This document shows, in pieces, positions 55,534 to 64,000 of a DNA stretch of 64,000 nt. The DNA comes from Gallionella sp. (lineage in GTDB: Bacteria > Pseudomonadota > Gammaproteobacteria > Burkholderiales > Gallionellaceae). The DNA lies in contig JAUXOL010000021.1 of NCBI GenBank assembly GCA_030682375.1, positions 1 through 64,000 on the forward strand, read 5' to 3'. The position numbers were made by a program, and so were the translations under genes. Every line of letters begins with the position of its first letter. Positions within the stretch are counted from its first letter, which is position 1. Under the pieces are notes generated by a model. That model made no database searches and was not told the origin of the DNA. It was given only the letters and a program-made list of their open reading frames with translations.

Positions 55534-55719
55534 TTATTTAATCCAGTAAATCAGCAGCAGACCGCTCAGCATCAGCGTCAGCCCGAGGAAACGCAGCTGG
55601 CCGTCCTGAAACTGCACCAGCTTGCGCAACGTCTCGCGCCAGGCAGAGGGAAACAGGAACGGCATCATGCCTTCGAGCACCAACATCAAACCCAGCGCCA
55701 TCAACCAAAAATCAAGCAC
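55534..55719 (-). CDS. DUF2065 small membrane protein
   Basis: The 61-residue protein has two membrane helices (about 3-22 and 42-60) separated by FPSAWRETLRKLVQF, matching the DUF2065 (YjeT) family commonly found between hflC and purA. Function is unknown. Spacing is 15 bp from hflC and 0 bp from hisZ. Confidence 0.9.
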   Translation of the reverse strand: MLDFWLMALGLMLVLEGMMPFLFPSAWRETLRKLVQFQDGQLRFLGLTLMLSGLLLIYWIK

Positions 55720-55734
55720 GATGCGACGCTGGCA

Positions 55735-56607
55735 TCACTTGCGGCCCGAGCCCTTCAGGTACTTGAAGAACGAGGAACTCGGGTCCAGCACCATCACGTC
55801 GCTCTTGTTCCTGAAGCTCTGCTTGTAGGCTTCCAGGCTGCGATAGAACGAATAGAACTCGGGATTGCGGCCAAACGCGGCGGAGTACAACGCGGCGGCT
55901 CTGGCATCGCCCTCGCCCTTGGTCTTCTGCGCGTCGCGATAGGCTTCGGCCAAGATCACTTCGCGCTGCTTGTCGGCATCGGCCTTGATCTTTTCGCCCT
56001 CGGCCGCACCGGAAGCGCGCAGTTCGTTGGCGACGCGCTTGCGCTCGGCATCCATGCGGCTGTAGATCGAGGAACTGATCTCCACCGGGAAGTCGACGCG
56101 CTTCAGGCGCACGTCCAGCACCTCGACGCCGATCTTGCGCGCATCGGCATCCGCCTTGGTGCGCAGCACTTCCATGATCTTGTCTCGCTCGCCCGACACC
56201 ACCTCGTGGATGGTGCGCTTGCCGAACTCCTCGCGCATGCTGGAGTTCACCGTCTGCATCAATCGCGTATTGGCGCGCACTTCGTCGCCACCGACGCTGA
56301 CGTAATACTGCTTCACGTCGATGATGCGCCACTTGACGAAGGAATCCACCAGCACGTTCTTCTTCTCGGCGGTGATGAAACGCTCGGGCTCGGAAGTGTC
56401 CAGCGTCAGGATGCGCGAATCGAAATAGCGCACGTTCTGCATCAGCGGAATCTTGAAATACAGCCCGGGCTCGGTCTTGACGCTGACTACTTCGCCCAAC
56501 TGGAACACGATTGCCCGCTGGCGCTGATCCACGACGAAAATGCTCATGCTCAGCAGCACCAGCACGCCGACCGCGGCTATCAGGATGTTACTCATACTCT
56601 TGTTCAT
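55735..56607 (-). CDS. hflC: Protease-modulator protein HflC
   Basis: The 290-residue inner-membrane SPFH protein pairs with HflK to surround and restrain FtsH. One N-terminal helix (about residues 7-25), an SPFH domain (QRAIVFQLGEVV near 29-40) and an Ala/Glu-rich coiled coil (about 190-240) are seen. Its ATG abuts the hflK stop. Confidence 0.97.
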   Translation of the reverse strand: MNKSMSNILIAAVGVLVLLSMSIFVVDQRQRAIVFQLGEVVSVKTEPGLYFKIPLMQNVRYFDSRILTLDTSEPERFITAEKKNVLVDSFVKWRIIDVKQYYVSVGGDEVRANTRLMQTVNSSMREEFGKRTIHEVVSGERDKIMEVLRTKADADARKIGVEVLDVRLKRVDFPVEISSSIYSRMDAERKRVANELRASGAAEGEKIKADADKQREVILAEAYRDAQKTKGEGDARAAALYSAAFGRNPEFYSFYRSLEAYKQSFRNKSDVMVLDPSSSFFKYLKGSGRK

Positions 56608-57807
56608 TTAGCGTGCCTCCCTGTCGCGGCTCAGCAGCGAATCGCGCGCACGTTGCGCCGCATTGTTGTCGCTCGCCTGGGTGGTAGGTGCCGGTGCGGG
56701 CGCTACCGCCTCGCCTGCAGCCGCCGCGCCGCCAGCGACGCGCGTGGTCTCGATCAGCTTGTCCAGCGGCAAATACAACAGACTGCTGCCGTTCTTCTGG
56801 TCCACCAGCACCTTGCTGACATTGCTCAGCACCTGCTGCTGCATATCCAGGAACATGCGCTCGCGCGTCACGCCTGGCGCCTTCTCGTATTCGACCAGGA
56901 TCTGCTTGAAGCGGCTGGCATCACCCTCGGCATTGGCGATCACGCTGGCCTTGTAGCCTTCTGCTTCCTGAATCAGGCGAGATGCGGTACCTCGCGCACG
57001 CGGCACGACGTCGTTCGCATAAGCCTGGCCCTCGTTCTTCTGGCGCTCTCTATCCTGACCGGCCTTCACCGCGTCGTCGAACGCGGCCTGCACCTGCTCG
57101 GGCGGCTGCGCGTTCTGCATCGTCAGCTTGCTGATCACGATGCCGGACTTGTAGCGATCCAGAATGTCCTGCATCAGTTTGGTCGCGGAAGCCGCCACCT
57201 GTTCGCGGCCTTCGTACAGCACGAAGTCCATCTTGCTCTTGCCGACGACTTCGCGGATCGCGGTCTCGGCCGCCTGACGCACGTTCTCGTCAGGCGCACG
57301 ATTGTTGAACAGGTAATCGGCGGGATCCTTCAGGAAATACTGCACCGCGAACTGGATGTCGACGATGTTCTCGTCGTCGGTCAGCATCAGCGATTCTTTC
57401 AGCATCTTGTTCTTGACGTTCTCGCGATAGCCGACCTCGACGGTACGCACCTGGCTCAGGCTGACCACCTCGACCTTTTCGACCGGGAACGGCAGGTGCC
57501 AGCGCGGACCCGGCTGGGTCGCCTCGACGAACTTGCCGAAACGCTGCACCACGCCGCGCTGGCTCTCGTCGACGATATAGAAGCCGCTGGCCAGCCAGAT
57601 CAACCCGGCGATTGCCGCGATCAGACCGATGCTGACGCCGAAGCCCTGACCGGGAGCGCCGCCGGACGGACGACCGTCTTGGCCACCCTGTCCGCCTTTG
57701 CCGCCCATCATCGCCGCGACCTTAGCGTTGATCTTGCGCATCAACTCTTCCAGGTCCGGCGGGCCGCCGTTGTCCTTCTTGCCCCACTGCGGATCGTTCA
57801 ATCCCAT
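56608..57807 (-). CDS. hflK: Protease-modulator protein HflK
   Basis: The 399-residue partner of HflC has a Gly-rich cytoplasmic N-terminus (DPQWGKKDNGGPPDLEEL, then GGKGGQGGQDG), one membrane helix (about residues 55-75) and the SPFH domain (about 80-260). A coiled coil and an Ala/Pro-rich tail (about 350-399) follow. It starts 11 bp after hflX. Confidence 0.97.
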   Translation of the reverse strand: MGLNDPQWGKKDNGGPPDLEELMRKINAKVAAMMGGKGGQGGQDGRPSGGAPGQGFGVSIGLIAAIAGLIWLASGFYIVDESQRGVVQRFGKFVEATQPGPRWHLPFPVEKVEVVSLSQVRTVEVGYRENVKNKMLKESLMLTDDENIVDIQFAVQYFLKDPADYLFNNRAPDENVRQAAETAIREVVGKSKMDFVLYEGREQVAASATKLMQDILDRYKSGIVISKLTMQNAQPPEQVQAAFDDAVKAGQDRERQKNEGQAYANDVVPRARGTASRLIQEAEGYKASVIANAEGDASRFKQILVEYEKAPGVTRERMFLDMQQQVLSNVSKVLVDQKNGSSLLYLPLDKLIETTRVAGGAAAAGEAVAPAPAPTTQASDNNAAQRARDSLLSRDREAR

Positions 57808-57818
57808 GATTCACCTAC

Positions 57819-59000
57819 CTAATTGTTTAGCGGATGCCATTCCTGCACCGGCGCTTCCACCGGTTCGGCATCGCGAATTTCCACCAGAGCGGCCCGCAGA
57901 TCGTCCAATCCCGCACCCGTCCTGGCACTCAAGCGAATGGTCGCGATTCTACCATATTCGTCCCGTTCGACGCCCGGCGCGACGTCCTGCAGGTCGATCT
58001 TATTGAGGATCAATATCTGCGGAATATCCTGCGCGCCGATCTCTTCCAGCACCTTGTTGACCTCGGCCACCTGCGCGTCGCGATTCGCGTTGTTCGCATC
58101 GACGACATGCAGCAGCAGATCGGCCTGTATCGTCTCCTCCAGCGTGCTGCGGAACGCGGCGACCAGCGAGTGCGGCAGATGGCGAATGAAACCGACGGTG
58201 TCCGACAGCACGACTTCCTGCTCCCGCATACCATCCCGAGACACAGGCTCGCCGTCTTCGCCAACCGGCGTTTCCAGATAGATGCGGCGCGAAGTCGTGT
58301 CCAGCGTCGCGAACAACTGATTCGCGGCGTAGACATTGGCCTTGGTCAGGGCGTTGAACAGCGTGGACTTGCCGGCGTTGGTGTAGCCGACGATGGACAC
58401 CGACAGCACATCGCTGCGATTGCGCGCGCGGCGCTGCACCTGACGGTGGCGGCGCAGCTTTTCCAGGCGCTCCTTCAGCAGGTGCACGCGCTTGTCCAGC
58501 TTGCGTCTATCCAGCTCCAGCTTGGTCTCGCCGGGGCCGCGCGCGCCGACCGAGTGCTTCTGCTGCCCCATGTCCATGTTCATGCCGACCAGCCGCGTCG
58601 CGAGATAGCGCAGCTGCGCCAACTCCACCTGCACCTTGCCCTCGTGGCTCTGCGCGCGTTGCGCGAAGATGTCCAGGATCAGCATGGTGCGGTCGATCAC
58701 GCGCCGCTCCAGCTTGGCCGCAAGGTTGCGCATCTGCGCGGGGGAAAGATCGTGATTGAAGATGACGACGCCGACTTCCTCATGCTCGACGAGCAGGTCG
58801 GCGATCTCCTGCACCTTGCCGCTGCCGGCGAACAATGCGGGATCAGGGCGTTGCCGCTTGCCCTCGATGATTGCCAGCGTCTGCACGCCGGCAGTCTCGG
58901 CCAGCAGGCGTAATTCTTCCAGGCTTTCGGCGTAATCCGGTTCGCCCAGATCGAGGCTGACCAGTACGGCTAATTCAGAACCGGCGGAATTCTGCTGCAT
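57819..59000 (-). CDS. hflX: Ribosome-associated GTPase HflX
   Basis: The 393-residue GTPase splits or rescues stalled ribosomes. The HflX-specific GARGPGETKLELD is near residue 148, the P-loop GYTNAGKSTL near 208 and NKID near 333. The ATG overlaps the hfq stop by one base (TAATG). Confidence 0.97.
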   Translation of the reverse strand: MQQNSAGSELAVLVSLDLGEPDYAESLEELRLLAETAGVQTLAIIEGKRQRPDPALFAGSGKVQEIADLLVEHEEVGVVIFNHDLSPAQMRNLAAKLERRVIDRTMLILDIFAQRAQSHEGKVQVELAQLRYLATRLVGMNMDMGQQKHSVGARGPGETKLELDRRKLDKRVHLLKERLEKLRRHRQVQRRARNRSDVLSVSIVGYTNAGKSTLFNALTKANVYAANQLFATLDTTSRRIYLETPVGEDGEPVSRDGMREQEVVLSDTVGFIRHLPHSLVAAFRSTLEETIQADLLLHVVDANNANRDAQVAEVNKVLEEIGAQDIPQILILNKIDLQDVAPGVERDEYGRIATIRLSARTGAGLDDLRAALVEIRDAEPVEAPVQEWHPLNN

Positions 59001-59233
59001 TACTCTGCAGCGTCATAATTGATATTGACTGCGCGTGCCGGAACGATAGTGGAGATCGCGTGCTTGTAGACCATCTGCGTGACGGTGTTCTTCAGCAGCA
59101 CCACATACTGGTCGAACGAGTCGATATGGCCTTGCAGCTTGATGCCGTTCACCAGATAGATGGCTACCTGGACATGCTCCTTGCGCAGCGTGTTCAGAAA
59201 CGGGTCTTGCAGTTGTTGTCCTTTTGCACTCAT
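59000..59233 (-). CDS. hfq: RNA chaperone Hfq
   Basis: The 77-residue Sm-like hexamer promotes small-RNA/mRNA pairing. Sm1 ([15 protein letters not shown], [20 protein letters not shown]) and Sm2 ([12 protein letters not shown]) are intact. It has a short C-terminal tail, usual for betaproteobacteria. ATG 59233 is chosen from the family start MSAKGQ. It leads the hflX-hflK-hflC series. Confidence 0.98.
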   Translation of the reverse strand: MSAKGQQLQDPFLNTLRKEHVQVAIYLVNGIKLQGHIDSFDQYVVLLKNTVTQMVYKHAISTIVPARAVNINYDAAE

Positions 59234-59306
59234 GTTATTGCTCTTCTTGGTTGAGGAACGGGTAGGCACTTTACTGGATTCCGGCTCCGCTGTGAACCGT
59301 CTCCGT

Positions 59307-60476
59307 TTATTCGGTCCGATGCTCGCCTGCCACGCCGGGCTTCCACAGCATCAGCAACAAACCCAACAGCCCCATCAGCGCGCTGAAAGAATATAGTGCG
59401 CTGGCACCGTAGTGCAGCCAGATCGGGCCGCTCGCCAGGCTGCCCAGCATACCGCCCGCCCCGTAGGTGACACTGCCGAACAGCGCCTGCCCCTTGGACT
59501 GGTGCCGCCCGCGAAAGAACTCGTGCACCATCCCGACCGACGCGGCGTGATAGGCGCCGAAGGTCAGCGCATGCAGCACCTGCGCGAACAGCAGCAGCAC
59601 GACGATATCCACCGTCCAGCCTATCAGCACGAAACGCACCGCCGCTGCCGCGAAGCTGGCCAGCATGATGCGCACATAGCCGAAGCGCCGTACCAGCGCG
59701 GGCATCAGGAAGAACACGCCGATCTCGCAGATCACACCCAGCGCCCACAGCGCGCCCACCGCACTCTTCGCATAGCCGTGCTCGACCAGATAGATGGAAT
59801 AGAAGGTGTAATAAGGCCCGTGCGCGACCGACATCAAGAAGCATGCGCCGAACAGCGCCAGCACCTTGGGCTGCATCAACAACTGTCGAATCGGCAGGCT
59901 GTCGGCATGGTGCGGCGCCACCTCGGTCGGCGGAATCTGCCGCGCAAACAACAGAATGCCTATCTCGCACACCAGCCCCGCCCACAGTAGCCAGGCGATA
60001 GCGATGTAATCGAACGCATAGCCCAACCCCACCACCGCGACGATGAAACCGACCGACCCCCATGAACGGATGCGCCCGTAATGTTCGGTGTTCTTGCCCA
60101 GATAGCTCAACGTGGTCGACTCCACCAGCGGAATCGATGCGCTCCAGAAGAAGCTCATCAGCACCAGTACCAGCAGCAAGCCCCAGAAACTGGTGGTGAA
60201 GAACACCCCGACATAGAACACCGCGCTCAAGGACGCCGCCGCAACCACCACCTCGCGGCGCTTGCCGGTATGGTCGGCCAGCCAGCCCCAGATATTCGGC
60301 GCGATCATGCGCATCACCGGCTGCGTCGACATCAGAATGCCGATCTCGATGGCGCTGAAATGGATGGATTGCAGGTACAGGCTCCAGTAGGGAGCGAACA
60401 TCCCCACGAAGGCGTAATAGAAAAAATAGAATCCGGCGATGCGCCAGTGGTAATTCTTGGTGGACATGGCAGGCAT
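59307..60476 (-). CDS. MFS transporter, HcaT/3-phenylpropionate-like
   Basis: The 389-residue protein has twelve predicted membrane helices. It resembles the MFS_1-like/HcaT group, with [20 protein letters not shown] at the start, [11 protein letters not shown] near residue 136 and [16 protein letters not shown] near 220. The substrate is unknown; HcaT is annotated for 3-phenylpropionate but many homologues have no assigned cargo. An internal ATG at 60467 is an alternative start. It stands alone. Confidence 0.87.
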   Translation of the reverse strand: MPAMSTKNYHWRIAGFYFFYYAFVGMFAPYWSLYLQSIHFSAIEIGILMSTQPVMRMIAPNIWGWLADHTGKRREVVVAAASLSAVFYVGVFFTTSFWGLLLVLVLMSFFWSASIPLVESTTLSYLGKNTEHYGRIRSWGSVGFIVAVVGLGYAFDYIAIAWLLWAGLVCEIGILLFARQIPPTEVAPHHADSLPIRQLLMQPKVLALFGACFLMSVAHGPYYTFYSIYLVEHGYAKSAVGALWALGVICEIGVFFLMPALVRRFGYVRIMLASFAAAAVRFVLIGWTVDIVVLLLFAQVLHALTFGAYHAASVGMVHEFFRGRHQSKGQALFGSVTYGAGGMLGSLASGPIWLHYGASALYSFSALMGLLGLLLMLWKPGVAGEHRTE

Positions 60477-60591
60477 GACGACTCGACGGCGAGCATTCTA
60501 CACGCGAGATTCGAACAGAGCCGGTTTCATATAAAATCCGCGAGCATATGCAAATATGTGCCAAATCTTATGAATACCGCAGGAGCAACCA

Positions 60592-61161
60592 ATGAAAACG
60601 CGTTCGCACATCGTCCTTGCATGCATCGTCTTGCTCTCAGGCTGTTCGACGTTAAGCGAGAAGGAATGCCGCACAGCCGACTGGCACCAACTCGGCGTCA
60701 GCGACGGCCGGCAAGGCAAACCGGCAAGTTTGCTGAATGATCACAAGGAGTCATGCACAAAATACGGCATCAACCCGAACGAGGAACGATATCTCGCGGG
60801 GCGTGAAACCGGCCTCAGACAATATTGCCAGCTCGATAACGCCTTCCGCATCGGCATGAACGGCGAAGAGTACAGCAACGTTTGCCCGCTGGATGTAGAC
60901 CCGGCATTCCGGCGCAACAATGCGGCAGCGCTGGAAGTCTACAACTCGAAAAAGAAAATCGAAGACATCGACCGCCAGCTATCCAGGAAAGAACATGAGC
61001 TATCCGAGAAGGAAACGTCCGACAAGGAAAAGCGCCGCCTCCGCGATGAAATCCGGGATCTGGATCGCAGCCGGGAGCGTGCGCGCAGCGATTTGCATTA
61101 TCAGGAACGCACGCTAGATCGGCTGATGGACGAATCGAGGTATCGCGGCGAGAATCGCTAA
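60592..61161 (+). CDS. DUF2799 lipoprotein
   Basis: The 189-residue protein has a lipoprotein signal with lipobox LLSGC (Cys19). A DUF2799 core ([43 protein letters not shown]) and a highly charged C-terminal coiled coil (about residues 120-185) follow. Ser+2 after Cys suggests outer-membrane sorting. Function is unknown. TATAAA at 60530-60535 may be its -10. Confidence 0.88.
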   Translation: MKTRSHIVLACIVLLSGCSTLSEKECRTADWHQLGVSDGRQGKPASLLNDHKESCTKYGINPNEERYLAGRETGLRQYCQLDNAFRIGMNGEEYSNVCPLDVDPAFRRNNAAALEVYNSKKKIEDIDRQLSRKEHELSEKETSDKEKRRLRDEIRDLDRSRERARSDLHYQERTLDRLMDESRYRGENR

Positions 61162-61276
61162 AACATCGAGTTTTCAACCGTAAAGCGCGCCCTGCCGCCA
61201 TATCAACGACTGTCCGGCGGAAACAGTCGTTCGGCCCGGCCTTCAACTCCGGCCGAAAAAATATTCCCGGCAATCT

Positions 61277-61303
61277 CTTGAAATCGCTCTCCCCGCCCCA
61301 ACT
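61277..61303 (+). promoter_or_regulatory. Sigma-32 heat-shock promoter of grpE
   Basis: CTTGAAA (61277-61283), 12 bp, then CCCCAACT (61296-61303) match the sigma-32 consensus CTTGAAA-N11-16-CCCCATNT with one clear difference. Transcription would start about 22 bp before ATG 61332. Confidence 0.8.
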
Positions 61304-61331
61304 AACGGGAAGTCGCCAACAGGAGAACCAC

Positions 61332-61880
61332 ATGGAACAGCAGGAAAACACCCCTCAGATCGAACAACAAGCGGATGCCCCGACCTCGGAAGCCGCCGCT
61401 GAGAGCAAGACGGAAACCATGCCCAGTCTCGAAGAGATGCTGCAGGCCGCGGAACGCAAGTCGCAGGAACATTACGATGCCTGGATGTATGCCAAGGCCG
61501 AGGGCGAGAACATCCGCCGCCGAGCCGCCGACGATGTCGCCAAGGCGCAGAAGTTTGCCGTCGAACGCTTCTCCGGCGAGATGCTGGCGGTGATGGACAG
61601 TCTGCAAGCCGGCTTGGCCGTCGAGACCGAGAACGTCGAGAGCTTCAAGAGCGGTATGGAGCTGACGCTGAAGCAGCTTTCCAGCGTGTTCGAGAAATTC
61701 AAAATCGTCGAGATCAACCCGCTCGGCGAGAAGCTGGACCCGCACAAACATCAGGCCATAGGCATGATGGACAGCGACCAACCGGCCAACACCGTGGTCA
61801 GCGTGATGCAGAAGGGCTACACGCTGAACGAGCGCGTGCTGCGCCCGGCGCTGGTAATGGTGTCGAAAGGCAAGGACTGA
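61332..61880 (+). CDS. grpE: Nucleotide exchange factor GrpE
   Basis: The 182-residue co-chaperone releases ADP from DnaK. It has an acidic disordered N-terminus (about 1-45), a long helix (about 45-95) and the C-terminal beta domain with [14 protein letters not shown] and [22 protein letters not shown] 61332 follows AGGAG. No hrcA precedes it, consistent with sigma-32 rather than HrcA/CIRCE control. Confidence 0.97.
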   Translation: MEQQENTPQIEQQADAPTSEAAAESKTETMPSLEEMLQAAERKSQEHYDAWMYAKAEGENIRRRAADDVAKAQKFAVERFSGEMLAVMDSLQAGLAVETENVESFKSGMELTLKQLSSVFEKFKIVEINPLGEKLDPHKHQAIGMMDSDQPANTVVSVMQKGYTLNERVLRPALVMVSKGKD

Positions 61881-61955
61881 AGCTGGTAGCTCGTAGCCGG
61901 TAGCTTGTAGCAACACCGGGTTTGGCTACCAGCCACAAGCTACGAGCTACAAGCT
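61881..61955. repeat. GTAGC-rich inverted repeat between grpE and dnaK
   Basis: The left arm 61881-61911 and the right arm 61924-61955 are built from TAGCTxGTAGC blocks and are largely reverse complementary, able to form a long hairpin around CAACACCGGGTTT. The same GCTTGTAGC block begins immediately after the dnaK stop at the window edge. Confidence 0.8.
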
Positions 61956-61964
61956 CGCTCCCCT

Positions 61965-61992
61965 CTTGAAATCTGAATTACCCGCCCCATCT
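61965..61992 (+). promoter_or_regulatory. Sigma-32 heat-shock promoter of dnaK
   Basis: CTTGAAA (61965-61971), 13 bp, then CCCCATCT (61985-61992) exactly match the sigma-32 consensus. The predicted leader is about 46 nt. Confidence 0.9.
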
Positions 61993-62044
61993 TAGGCGAC
62001 AGCAGTTTTACGAATCAAACCAATTAACTGAAAGGAATAGCATC

Positions 62045-63991
62045 ATGGGAAAAATCATCGGTATTGACCTGGGTACGACGAACTCTTGCGTGGCCATCAT
62101 GGAAGGCGGCAAGACGAAGGTGATCGAGAACGCCGAAGGCACTCGCACCACTCCGTCCATCATCGCCTACATGGAAGACGGCGAAGTGCTGGTCGGCGCG
62201 CCGGCCAAGCGTCAGGCGGTGACCAACCCGAAGAACACGCTGTACGGCGTGAAGCGTCTGATCGGCCGCCGCTTCGACGAGAAGATGGTGCAGAAGGACA
62301 TCGACATGGTGCCTTACACCATCGTCAAGGCGAAGAACGGCGACGCATGGGTGAAGGTGCGCGACAAGGAAATCTCCGCACCCGAAATCTCGGCGCAAGT
62401 GCTGGCGAAAATGAAGAAGACCGCCGAGGACTATCTGGGCGAGCCGGTCACCGAAGCGGTCATCACCGTTCCGGCTTACTTCAACGACTCGCAGCGCCAA
62501 GCCACCAAGGATGCGGGCCGCATCGCCGGTCTGGACGTGAAGCGCATCATCAACGAGCCGACCGCGGCAGCGCTGGCTTTCGGTATGGACAAGCAGGAAG
62601 GCGACCGCAAGATCGCGGTGTATGACTTGGGCGGCGGCACGTTCGACATCTCCATCATCGACATCGCCGAAATCGACGGCGAGCACCAGTTCGAGGTGAT
62701 GTCCACCAACGGCGACACCTTCCTCGGCGGCGAAGACTTCGACATGCGCGTGATCGAATTCCTGGTGGACGAGTTCAAGAAGGAAAGCGGCGTGGACCTG
62801 AAGAAGGACATGCTGGCTTTGCAGCGCCTGAAGGACGCGGCCGAGAAGGCCAAGATCGAACTGTCTTCCGCGCAGCAGACCGAAGTGAACCTGCCTTACA
62901 TCACGGCAGACGCGACAGGCCCGAAACACTTGGCCGTGAAGATTACTCGTGCGAAATTGGAAAGCCTGGTCGAAGACCTGGTCGCACGCACCATCGAGCC
63001 TTGCAAGATCGCGATGAAGGACGCGGGCGTTTCCGCATCCGATATCTCCGACGTGATCCTGGTCGGCGGACAGACCCGCATGCCCATGGTGCAGGAGAAG
63101 GTCAAGGAGTTCTTCGGCAAGGAAGCTCGCCGTGACGTGAACCCGGACGAAGCCGTTGCAGTCGGCGCAGCCATCCAGGGCGGCGTGTTGCAGGGCGAAG
63201 TGAAGGACGTGCTGCTGCTGGACGTGACCCCGCTGTCTCTGGGTATCGAGACCATGGGTAGCGTGATGACCAAGCTCATCAAGAAGAACACCACCATCCC
63301 GACCAAGGCTTCTCAGGTGTTCTCCACCGCCGAAGACAACCAGAACGCGGTGACCATCCACGTTCTGCAGGGCGAGCGCGAAGTGGCATCCGGCAACAAG
63401 AGCCTGGGCCAGTTCAACCTGTCCGACATCCCGCCCGCACCGCGCGGCATGCCGCAGATCGAAGTGACCTTCGATATCGACGCGAACGGCATCCTGCACG
63501 TTTCCGCGAAGGACAAGGCGACCGGCAAGGAGAACAAGATCAAGATCCAGGCCAGCTCCGGTCTTTCCGAAGAAGAGATCAACCGCATGGTGCAGGACGC
63601 CGAGGTGCATGCCGAAGACGACCGCAAGGCACTGGAACTGGTGACCTCACGCAACCAATTGGATAGCCTGATCCACTCCACCAACAAGTCGATGAAGGAA
63701 TACGGCGAGCAACTGACCGCCGACGAGAAGTCCGCCATCGACGCCGCGTTGAAGGAAGCCGAAGAAGTCGTCAAGGGCGACGACAAGGATGCCATCGACG
63801 CCAAGACCGAAGCGCTGGCCACCGCCGCACAAAAGCTGGGCGAAAAGATGTACGCCGCCGAGCAGGCCAAGGCACAGGGCGGCGACGCCGGCTGCGGCAG
63901 CTGCGAGCCGGGCGAACAGTGCAACGACCACAAGAAGGACGAAGGCGACGTGGTCGATGCGGAGTTCACCGAAGTGAAGGACAAGAAGTAA
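62045..63991 (+). CDS. dnaK: Chaperone DnaK (Hsp70)
   Basis: The 648-residue chaperone has the N-terminal ATPase domain ([29 protein letters not shown] near 196), linker [10 protein letters not shown] near 390 and the substrate-binding domain and lid. The tail ends [13 protein letters not shown] as usual. Before it lies an unusual Gly/Cys segment, [11 protein letters not shown] (Cys617, 620 and 626), in the normally Gly/Ala/Gln-rich disordered tail. AAAGGAA precedes the ATG. dnaJ would be expected downstream, outside the window. Confidence 0.98.
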   Translation: MGKIIGIDLGTTNSCVAIMEGGKTKVIENAEGTRTTPSIIAYMEDGEVLVGAPAKRQAVTNPKNTLYGVKRLIGRRFDEKMVQKDIDMVPYTIVKAKNGDAWVKVRDKEISAPEISAQVLAKMKKTAEDYLGEPVTEAVITVPAYFNDSQRQATKDAGRIAGLDVKRIINEPTAAALAFGMDKQEGDRKIAVYDLGGGTFDISIIDIAEIDGEHQFEVMSTNGDTFLGGEDFDMRVIEFLVDEFKKESGVDLKKDMLALQRLKDAAEKAKIELSSAQQTEVNLPYITADATGPKHLAVKITRAKLESLVEDLVARTIEPCKIAMKDAGVSASDISDVILVGGQTRMPMVQEKVKEFFGKEARRDVNPDEAVAVGAAIQGGVLQGEVKDVLLLDVTPLSLGIETMGSVMTKLIKKNTTIPTKASQVFSTAEDNQNAVTIHVLQGEREVASGNKSLGQFNLSDIPPAPRGMPQIEVTFDIDANGILHVSAKDKATGKENKIKIQASSGLSEEEINRMVQDAEVHAEDDRKALELVTSRNQLDSLIHSTNKSMKEYGEQLTADEKSAIDAALKEAEEVVKGDDKDAIDAKTEALATAAQKLGEKMYAAEQAKAQGGDAGCGSCEPGEQCNDHKKDEGDVVDAEFTEVKDKK

Positions 63992-64000
63992 GCTTGTAGC

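Overview
The window is about 64 kb of high-GC, gene-dense chromosomal DNA from a betaproteobacterium. The order hfq-hflX-hflK-hflC-DUF2065-hisZ-purA, the recO-pdxJ-acpS cluster, the neighbouring zipA-ligA pair, a prfB with the RF2 frameshift and separate grpE and dnaK units all fit that class. The mix of c-type cytochromes, copper proteins, hemerythrin and many c-di-GMP proteins suggests a respiratory, possibly microaerophilic member of the Nitrosomonadales (Gallionellaceae-like). The placement below class level is inference, not proof.

Layout. 1-3916 (minus) is the N-terminal part of a very large two-partner-secretion adhesin with about eight YDG-type repeats; its 3' end lies outside the window. 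4256-4609 (minus) holds tRNA-Ser(GCU) and two identical tRNA-Arg(ACG) genes, each tRNA-Arg followed by its own terminator. 4664-12642 is housekeeping: lysC, recJ, an MgtC/DUF4010 membrane protein, prfB, lysS and a Crp/Fnr regulator. 12656-14069 is a small redox cassette (c-type cytochrome, DUF2892 membrane protein, DUF3365 haem protein) behind a perfect CRP-type operator. 14337-20599 carries an SPFH/NfeD pair, a copper ATPase, small unknown proteins, a YecA-like SEC-C protein and a sugar kinase. 20566-26699 (minus) is a tandem pair of large GGDEF-EAL receptors, one fused to a PhnD-like periplasmic domain and one to an MHYT domain. 26915-33613 has acnA, bacteriohemerythrin, fumC, an HDOD protein and an unknown protein.

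33808-37369 has a 13-cysteine Csp1-type copper storage protein, peptide deformylase, an orphan membrane histidine kinase and, divergent from it, a type IV prepilin. The kinase-pilin spacer contains a near-consensus sigma-54 promoter preceded by five (T/C)GT(C/T)A half-sites at an exact 11-bp period, the layout expected for a PilR-like enhancer-binding protein. 37429-47840 (minus) is a long series of overlapping genes: recO, pdxJ, acpS, a FapA-like gene, nagZ, zipA, ligA, a possible micro-ORF, galU, hpt and a methylthioinosine-type phosphorylase. 48046-59233 has amrS, rlmB, rnr, tRNA-Leu(CAG), purA, hisZ, DUF2065, hflC, hflK, hflX and hfq. 59307-64000 has an MFS transporter, a DUF2799 lipoprotein, grpE and dnaK, the last two each with its own sigma-32-type heat-shock promoter.

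The strongest leads are regulatory: the sigma-54/UAS architecture at the pilin gene, and the CRP-type operator centred at -41.5 of the cytochrome cassette next to a Crp/Fnr gene. Others are the hpt-phosphorylase coupling that implies purine salvage through hypoxanthine, an in-frame palindromic repeat inserted in recJ, a cysteine-rich DnaK tail, and a bacteriohemerythrin with an altered His spacing. I saw no CRISPR array, transposase, prophage or rRNA.
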